From Gracilaria vermiculophylla (lineage: Eukaryota; Rhodophyta; Florideophyceae; Gracilariales; Gracilariaceae): a DNA stretch of 61,649 nt. The stretch covers positions 151,012-212,660 of the forward strand of contig JAHNZQ020003150.1 in the NCBI GenBank assembly GCA_019155205.2, read 5' to 3'. Each line of letters begins with the position of its first letter. Position 1 is the stretch's first letter. The position numbers and the translations under genes are program-made. The notes below the pieces were generated by a model that did no database searches, was not told the origin of the DNA, and worked only from the letters and a program-made list of their open reading frames with translations. Positions 54,642 through 61,649 of this stretch are shown one piece after another.

Positions 54642-55083
54642 AGATCTGGGGCGCCCTACACCGTATTCACAGATCATTCTTCTTCAAGGAGGCTGATGAA
54701 TGTTATCGATTCATCAGGCCGCTTCATTCGGTGAAGACTACTCCTACAAGAATTAACATTTGACGTGTTCTACAAGAAAGGGGCACAGACCGCGCAAGGC
54801 AATGCCCTGTTACCTTTGCCCACAAAAAGAGACGCTATCGGCGACGCCGAAGAAGATGAAATCGCCTGCTCTGTCACCAAAAATACTACCCCAGAAGCTT
54901 CGGACTGTTCCCCCATGGGGATTAGCCCCGACGACATCGACGGGATCAATGCACGTCGAGCCAGCCCAGTAGCGTAACTTCACGTCAATCAGTACGGGGG
55001 AAATGATTCCAGAACAATTCGGGTATTCATTCTGCGTGAAACTACGTCCCCATTAGAACGGTGGCAAAGGCTTACCTTTCGAG

Positions 55084-55323
55084 GTGAACGACAGAGGCTT
55101 CCTGGTCAGAAAAGTGGAGCGTCACCAACAAAATGTGTTGCTTCTCTTCCTTCAGCGCAAAGTCCTTCAATTGTCACATTATCCGAAGCTTCGCGGACAC
55201 CAGCGTGGTAGAAAGCTTTATCTTGCCCTTTGCAGGGACGTTTATTGGCCTGTGATGGCGGCGGGTTGCTACGCCACTGTGAGGTTTTTCCCGCAATGCG
55301 CAAGTACCCGAGTCGAACTCTAG
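55084..55323 (+). pseudogene. gypsy-J integrase zinc-binding domain
   Basis: The frame reads LSHYPKLRGHQRGRKLYLAL, CRDVYWPVMAAGCYATVRFF and PQCAS. It keeps the H-x-H and C-x-x-C layout of the HHCC domain, with the first Cys of the last pair replaced (FFPQC). The core domain begins after a frame change near 55,323. Confidence 0.83.
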
Positions 55324-55338
55324 AAGCATCCCAGAACG

Positions 55339-56350
55339 TTGAAGCTTTTTCCTGCCGGGGCTCCTCTGAAGTTCGTCGCAATCCAAATTTTCGGTCCGCC
55401 GATGAAGATGAAGAAAAGAAACACCTTTCTGCTGGTAATTACCGATCGCTTCTCGAAGCTGGTTAGGAGAGCTGCCCTACAAACGATCTCCACTTTCACG
55501 GTTGCACAAGCGTTTTCAACGCACTGAGTCTTAGTTTATGGATTTTCTATCGAGAAAAATCTGACAACGGCAAGCAATTCGCGTCGCGATTCATTCAAAA
55601 CGTCTGCCGCGTACTGGATAAGAAGATTTTCTTCATCAAGGCCTATCACTCGTAAACTAACGGGCAGGTCAAGCAGTTCAACCACACACTACTTAAGTCG
55701 CTGCGCTACTATGTAATGGATCACCCCACCTCGTGAGATCTCTTCACGGAAGCCGTGACATATGCGTACAATAGGCAGGTATACAGGACTAAAGGCCTTA
55801 CTTTATTTGAACTCATCTTGTCGCGGACCCCTCCACGCTTGGTGGTGGAACCGCATCCACAGACGGATAATTTCTAGTCCATTGGCGAATACCACTTGCG
55901 GTTGAAGAGTTGGCTTTCCAAGCTCATGCTGGTCGCCTGGAAGGCTATAGACTGCGCTCAAGCCACATATAAGCAGAACTTAGATGACCACCTGCGCAGT
56001 CACTCGCTAGAGCGTTTTAACCTTTGGACCTATTCGTTTGTCTGCCAGGACTTTTGCAACACCGCAAAAGACTGGAGTTTCCATGAGCTCTCGCCCGTGG
56101 CAGAAGGCTCCATCTGGATTGTGTCCACGGACCAATACACTGTGGTCATCGCCGTTGGCAAGTAACAGAAGTGCCTGTTCCCCGACTGTATCGTACACCT
56201 CACATGAGGCCTCACAGACAGACGATGCTTCTTTCCCGGATTCGGGCATTTCCAACACCATAGTCTCCCGACCTCAGGTGCTTTGCAACTCTAAACGGGA
56301 ATTTCAAGCCCTTCCGATTCTGGCGGGCGTCCCGGCTCCGCCAGCTCTCT
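55339..56350 (+). pseudogene. gypsy-J integrase core and C-terminal region
   Basis: The core reads LKFVAIQIFGPPMKMKKR with NTFLLVITDRFSKLV (first Asp position), then across frame changes SDNGKQFASRFIQN (second Asp) and TNGQVKQFNHTLLKSLRYYV, where the catalytic Glu has become Lys. AYNRQVYRTKGLTLFELIL closes the core. The C-terminal region (55,896-56,350) follows in at least two frames. No chromodomain was recognised. Confidence 0.83.
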
Positions 56351-57264
56351 AGCTCACACTGCTACGTCTACCTTTCCGCGGCGTGAGCCCCACCCGATGG
56401 TAACTGTGCGCCCACAAGGTGCCGCTCTATCTCAGGAAGGGGAAGCCGGCCACTCAATTGGGGTTCAAAGTCCATCTCCGTTGCGACGGCATGCCGCTGT
56501 CGTGCCAGCCTCCGCTCGCGGAAACAATGCCTGAAACCCGGGATAGAAAACGCATAGAGCGGCAATCGCGGACGACTCTACGGACGGATCTGTGGGGTGG
56601 GATATGGCACCCTTGTGGACGCATTTACATACCCAGGGGCGGATCGCGGACGAACCTTCTCACGGACCCGGTTCAGACACAGCCAATTGCCGCTCTCAAC
56701 GACGCCGTAGCAGAACCCGCTGATCAGTCGCGAACAACAACGCGAAACTCTCTGTCCGGAGCGCCAGCCCAGCGCGAGCCAAGAACCTCACCAGATCCAC
56801 TGCAGACTTCTCCGCGAGATCAAGAAGACAAGAAAACCGAAAGAACGCTTCCTCCGAAAACCCTGCTGAGAGAAAAACGGTCCCATGAAGGGAAGTAGAA
56901 CGCCCCGGGGGTGCTACTAACACCGCAGGCTTGGAGAAGTGCAGAACCAAGAGTAAGTACTTGACCGAGTTGCCGGAGACGAAGTAAACCTCTAGGAAAG
57001 CGTCCAGTACCAATTCAGGTGGTACGGATCTGACCCGAACCGGGACGCGATAGAGCCGATTGAGCATCGACCCCACTCGGCGGTTCTAAAGTATCACCGC
57101 AAGGTGGAAATCTCTCTGTCGCAGACGCGCGATCAGACCCAGGTGTGATAGGAAACTGCGAGAACCGAAGGAACTCCACCCAATCGTGACGTGTGGAAGT
57201 TGACAGTGGAACATGACCTCAAAACCACACCTCGTTTTTCCCCTCTTTAACCATCATGTTTTTT
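56351..57264. other. unassigned region after gypsy-J
   Basis: A plus-strand ORF (56419-56898, 159 codons, Arg/Thr/Pro-rich) is low in complexity and unrecognised. A possible LTR start TGCTACTAACACC follows a G-run near 56,920. No second LTR copy was found to prove it. Confidence 0.3.
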
Positions 57265-58252
57265 TCACCCAGCTCTTTGGCTTGATCCCGCAATGCGGGC
57301 CGCCATGAGAACGGTTTTTCGATCGATGATGGAACATTTTAGGACATGTAGCTGTGAGCATAGCTCGATGCGCACTTCGCGTAACCGCGGTGGTATATAC
57401 CAAAGACGGTATTGGTCGTACGCCTCTACACGGATGTAAGCCCTAGTGCGGACTGCTAACTCTTGTGCGACTACGGACCAGTACCCAAAACAGCGATCGT
57501 CCACCATGGCCGAGCCCATGTATGTCAGGACCGGGAAGGGCCTAACGACACGCCCCCAGCATGCCTCGTCAGGAGCTTACCAATCCGGGATTGGGACATA
57601 CTGCTACCTGCGGTAACCCCACGCGATGCCCCCGATCTCCATGTTCTGATAGGATACGAAGAAGCCGCTTTGAGCTCTTTAACACCACTCTTCGCAGATG
57701 AAATTCTGTAGGAAGCGTGATCGGCTCTGCTTCGAGAGGTATCAAAACTCAGCTCGGATGACAGACCGCGTCCATCACAAAGCATCATGGCGTACCAGCA
57801 CGCGGCCCCACCACTCGGCGACCTTCAGTTGGCGAAGCATACCGCAGTAATCAATTTCCCCGTGCGTGCTGTAGAACAGGATGTCGAAGGACACACGATA
57901 CTTCATAGGGGTCTCTAATGGGGCCCGAAACTGCCGAAGGAGCGCAATTCGGATCAACGCGCAATTGGTCACTTCCAAGAATTCGCCGAGACGACACCGC
58001 AATGCAGTTGCACCATTCCCAGGACATGGTACTCACACTGGAAGCACCCCCTGAGAGGTCAGCCGAGGTGTCGGTATAAGCAGCAACTAGCGGCTTGTCG
58101 CGTACTGCAATCAGAATGAAACAGGGAGCATGTCTCGGCATCGAGGTTCCTCGCCGAGTTGTCGGGTCGGCCGCCATGATGGCATCATGAGTTGGCCAGG
58201 GGTGTCCTGGCGCCGGCCCAGGAAACATCATATCAATTGGCCTGTGCGGCAT
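57265..58252 (-). other. minus-strand ORF cluster, perhaps pol debris
   Basis: Three minus-strand ORFs lie close together: 58252-57851 (133 codons), 58002-57775 (75) and 57519-57265 (84). They read AAYTDTSADLSGGASSVSTM, GMLRQLKVAEWWGRVLVRHD and AYIRVEAYDQYRLWYIPPRL. The last resembles the stretch before a retroelement integrase zinc domain. The similarity is weak and I cannot assign a family. Confidence 0.25.
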
Positions 58253-59204
58253 TACCGGGTTTCATGTCTCAGGCGAGTCCGAGGTACGAGGGTTCACTTA
58301 AGCGGCTCTCGCATCTTCGAGTCTTATGTTGTATGCTTCCTCTTCAGGCGGGATGCTGACACGCCGCGGGATTGAAACCTAGCAGAAGCCGATAAAACCA
58401 CTTGTGGTGTAATTCGGAGTGCGTTCGAACATGTTGTGTTCGTCAGAGACGGTTGCCGAAGTTGTCAGAAAGGAATTGCAAGCAGCGCGTCTTGGCCATC
58501 GAGACGGAGCTCTGAAACCCAGCGAGTCTGGTGTGCTCTTATTGCTGCTTCTAGCCTTGGATCTTTCTCGTCGAGGTGCGTACCACGTTTCAGGGGAGGG
58601 ATATGGACTGAAACGCCCTCCGAGGAGGTTTTTCTCGGCACTTTGCTGGTTCACCGCATTTCAACTAGCCCGTATTTATAAGAGAACAGTTAATATCGCG
58701 AGTGCGATTCGCGTCCGTTGTCGAGGTGGATTTCGGAGTACCCGATCCAGTGGGTGTCGCGCGCCGTGGCACGCACGGGGCAGCAGGGCACGCCCTGGTG
58801 GCTACAGTATGGGCGCCGGTTGGCGCCTGCCATGCACGGTTGATTTAGTATTTTTCGCTATTTCACTTATTAAAATATTTCGGCCATTTCGGCCCTAGAG
58901 GTCCAGTACTTAGCGCGACGGCACTTCGGCCGTCGCGCCCAGTAAACTGCAGCAAGCGGGATCTTCGGTCTCAACTTGCCGCCCACGCGGGTATCTCTCT
59001 CCACCTCAGAAAAGTATACCGTAGACTACGGAAGTCAACCGCCCCTGACGCTGAAAACCATTGTCTTGACTATCCTTCCCTTCTGTCAGGTTCACCCTCG
59101 AACAAGGTCATCCCCACCGGATCTCCGGTTAACTTCATTCGGACTATGTCCACCAACCGCTCAACGCTGCTTGCCCGATACCAGCGCGATCCAATATACT
59201 ACAC
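58253..59204. other. unassigned, with a strong hairpin
   Basis: No gene was recognised. ORFs at 58379-58654 (minus) and 58419-58898 (plus) overlap on opposite strands and have no family features. A perfect hairpin lies at 58913-58938 and is listed separately. Confidence 0.3.
58913..58938. other. perfect 10-bp inverted repeat (hairpin)
   Basis: GCGCGACGGC, loop ACTTCG, GCCGTCGCGC. The stem is very G+C-rich within a mixed background. It could be an RNA hairpin of an element transcript, a terminator-like structure or a palindrome. No T-run follows. Confidence 0.7.
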
Positions 59205-59445
59205 GGCCGCGCCGAGATAGCCGGACATATTATAAGGAAATCTCATCGTACTTATGGAAACTGCCTCAAGCACAGGACTTGCTGAATCCGCGGTTTCTCC
59301 ACTCATCTTCCTCCGGAACCCGTTGCGACAGCTTGGCCCCGAAGTTATGCCCGGCTTATGTGCCTCGCCCGAGGAAGGATCTGCCCATGAAATACCTCAA
59401 GAGAAGGAGGTTCGAACATCCTCCGTGGTAATTTCTCCTGTAGTG
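59205..59445 (+). repeat. dispersed repeat, copy 2
   Basis: It matches the reverse complement of 20150-20470 block by block: AAGGAAATCTCATCGTAC, CACAGGACTTGCTGAATCC, GTGCCTCGCCCGAGGAAGG and AACATCCTCCGTGGTA. A plus-strand ORF (58976-59431) covers part of it; the matching frame in copy 1 is broken. It is probably LTR or leader sequence of a gypsy element. Confidence 0.65.
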
Positions 59446-61649
59446 TATTGCAGTACAAATACGAGTCATTAGAATAATAACTCCCAAACCTTTGCGCAGC
59501 TTCCATCTTGAGGTCCTACAAGCGCCGTTGCTTTCTAATCGAGTTTTTTTGTCATGGTAGTTACAAATGATGAATATGAAAAATTGAGAAAAAGAAATCC
59601 AATGTATTCATTTCTAAAGTAGCATGATGTGGTGAGACAAAATCTGCTGCATGGACAATATCCTTCCTGAGATGCATATGCATACGACGATTTAGAGGAC
59701 TCAATTTCAAATAAGGTTATACATTTCGGCCATGGGAATAAGTCGACTGGCAAGTTGCATATTGAATTTCATCATTCAGATGCTATTGCAAATTTGGCAA
59801 GTCCGATGGTGTCACGAAAGCTTCATCTGCAGCACTTTTGATGTTTCTCGGATCAGTGACAGTGTTTGGATCTTGTAAAGCGTGCCGGGCTTTTTCAACA
59901 CGAGTACCAAGTTTGGAACTCGAAGAAAGTTGAGCAACTTCTTTTTCACGGTTGGATTAACTGAAATTTACCGTCAAAAACGTGAGATTTTGACTCTTAA
60001 TTATGCAAAACCTCAACATTACGAACTATTCCATGTGCCTTAGTTGATTTCTAAAATGATTCATGATAGAGTTTATAATCGGCATCAACAATACACTGGC
60101 GAGCGCGGCTGTTGACGGTTGTTGCAGCAGTTCTGTGAGGATATGTGGACGATGTCATAGTTCATCATTTTTTTGACGGCTGTGGTTGACTTGAAAGTTA
60201 CCCTTGCCCCCATTCTGTTGTGGACACAGTTTAGCGCTTTCGGCGCCTACAACCTGATAAGAATATAAGAACGAAATAAAGCTGGGAAGCGTTTTATTGT
60301 TTTGAAATGATTATAAAGTAACTAAAACTGACGTCATATGAAGTTCTCATCACCCCTACGAGTTTACCGGTCAGGTGAACACTATTTAGTGAACTCCAGA
60401 TATTTTCGAAGCCTTTTAAATCCATCCATTGCACTGGGCTGCTGCATGACATTTGTGAGAAAGCGCAGCGTGCAGAGCACATAAAGCAGATATCCGTAAA
60501 AAGGGAGGCTCGAAGCAGTCTTGTGACAGCGTAATGCAAAGTCTTGAGCAAAATTGGAACGTAGGACGGACGTGGCGTTGCGTACAATCATGCCGTAACG
60601 GTAGCACAGAGCAGTCAAGGGGAGAAAAGGCGATTAGTTCTACCAAAACCGTACAGGCGTGCAAAGCGGAGACGAACGGCTTCAGAAACCCAAACGGAGC
60701 GTACCGTAGTGCGCGAAACCACTATGGCGAAGAACAACGTTCTGAATGCTTGCCTGTTTACTCAGTGGAGGTGCAAGGTGGGCTCACTAAGGCTGTATAT
60801 GTATGTGAATAAATGCAATATATGTTCTGCCATGTTCTTAAATGCCAGCCCGGTCAGTTACAGAGCCGCCTCTATAGTTTCTTGTCCAGAACTCAGAGCG
60901 TTTCTTTCATAGATTATGTCAATAAAATTTATATCAATTTGTAACATCCAAGTTGAATATTTATAGTCAGAAAAAATAACTGTATCCCATTGACTTCCAG
61001 TACGCCATGTTTGCATACAGATACATTATTTTTTGCTTATGCTTATATTTTGAAATGAATGTTTCAATCATTTGTTTATACTTCAATTTTTTTTATTGAT
61101 CATATGTCAAATTGTTGATTTAGAAACCTTGAGGTTTAAGGTTTTTGCAATTCTTTTGCATGAATTTCTTGTTTGACACAGTTTCCGTTTTCAGACCCGT
61201 TTATCTGCAGGACTTAAAAGGTGAGAACGCCTTGTAAATGTTTCTTTTCTACAGGTTGCAGAATCTTTAAAGATACGGGGAACTGTGACAGGACGACGTT
61301 TTAAAAGTCGGCTACTCTCAACATATAATTGTACATTAGCTTTTAGTTGTATGATTTTAAGCTGCTCGGAGCGCAATAGAGGTGAAAATCGATCCATAAC
61401 GATGGATGTTGATGATTTAGTGTCATGATACTAAAACGGTTTTTACTTATATGTTCTGCAAAAGACACACTACAGTACAACTTTGGCGCGGTTTTTAGGC
61501 GCGATCTGATTTCTAAACGCACTGTACAGTCTGTTTCAAAATCATAACACGTCGGTGTTCAAGTACAAAAATTATGAATTTGGTACTGTACGACTACAAG
61601 ATCAAGATTAAAAATAAATTCAAGTCCAAAAACCGTTTCAAAATCATAA
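59446..61649. other. A+T-rich end of window, no recognised gene
   Basis: Only short ORFs occur, such as 60294-60587 (minus) and 60534-60812 (plus), overlapping and without domains. A plus-strand frame from 59553 to 59971 holds readable stretches with four stops, too weak to call. No RNA gene was recognised. Confidence 0.4.

Larger units (their letters stand above)
54230..54750 (+). pseudogene. gypsy-J RNase H, split by a TRIM
   Basis: The sequence before the TRIM reads NYSASEKECLDVVWALWILL and PDRS. After it the same domain continues as APYTVFTDHSS, the T-D-H motif of Ty3/gypsy RNase H. Removal of the TRIM and one copy of the target bases joins both parts in frame. The domain is shifted again afterwards (54,700). 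Confidence 0.85.
49058..56350 (+). mobile_element. gypsy-J: Ty3/gypsy pol with two nested elements
   Basis: Protease (49,058-49,385 and 52,537-53,040), RT (53,175-53,950), RNase H (54,230-54,750), integrase zinc domain (55,130-55,310) and core to C-terminus (55,340-56,350) lie in order on the plus strand. It is interrupted by Harbinger-2 in protease and a TRIM in RNase H; both insertion points can be read to the base. Gag and LTRs are not identified; CGGGGGTGCTACTAACACC at about 56,915 could be a 3' LTR start. Confidence 0.85.

Noticed and set aside
59553..59971. Plus-strand frame with readable stretches such as FGHGNKSTGKLHIEFHHSD
   Set aside because: Four in-frame stops in about 140 codons is close to what random A+T-rich DNA gives, and no family was recognised.

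Overview
This is a stretch of eukaryotic nuclear DNA made almost entirely of transposable elements. Nothing in it looks prokaryotic: there are LTR retrotransposons of the Ty1/copia and Ty3/gypsy types, PIF/Harbinger DNA transposons with a Myb-like partner gene, tRNA-like sequences, and no operons or ribosome binding sites. No complete host gene can be recognised. The host cannot be fixed from sequence alone. An oomycete or another protist with a transposon-rich genome would fit, but that is a guess.

Layout. 1-1,100: broken Harbinger transposase (minus strand), followed by two minisatellites. 2,127-13,734: Ty3/gypsy chromovirus 'gypsy-A' with 496-bp LTRs, gag, protease, integrase tail, chromodomain and an extra downstream ORF. 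It is split by a 6-kb copia element (copia-1, minus strand, 5,344-11,367) and by a solo LTR of its own family with a perfect 5-bp target duplication; its RT/RNase H region is missing. 13,735-15,050: unassigned. 15,050-19,500: decayed, A+T-rich copia element (copia-G). 20,950-25,500: decayed Ty3/gypsy element (gypsy-H). 26,400-40,590: a three-level nest. Copia element C (LTRs 27,456-27,700 and 38,338-38,580) lies inside fragments E and D of a relative, and C's gag is split by copia-2 (28,201-34,158), a sibling of copia-1. The E/C/D family carries a Tudor-like domain between integrase and RT. 40,590-44,352: gypsy-F (minus strand), interrupted by a 309-bp TRIM element. 44,353-48,054: A+T-rich, without recognisable genes. 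48,055-49,057: a second copy of the gypsy-A extra ORF plus its LTR. 49,058-56,350: gypsy-J pol, interrupted by a well-preserved Harbinger transposon (49,386-52,533, with TIRs and a 3-bp target duplication) and by a second TRIM. 56,350-61,649: weak ORFs, one dispersed repeat and A+T-rich DNA.

How the parts relate. Insertion order can be read from interrupted frames and target duplications: Harbinger-2 into gypsy-J protease, a TRIM into gypsy-J RNase H, copia-2 into element C gag, a solo LTR into gypsy-A between integrase and chromodomain. Most coding regions carry stops or frameshifts. The exceptions are the Harbinger-2 genes (one premature stop in the transposase) and the gypsy-A downstream ORF. 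Several elements (both TRIMs, element C, copia-1 and copia-2) have primer-binding sites of the half-tRNA initiator-Met type known from Drosophila copia.

The most unusual points are the Tudor-like domain in a copia polyprotein, the conserved ORF between chromodomain and 3' LTR of a chromovirus, and a TRIM whose primer-binding site lies in a tRNA-like segment with a pol III B-box.
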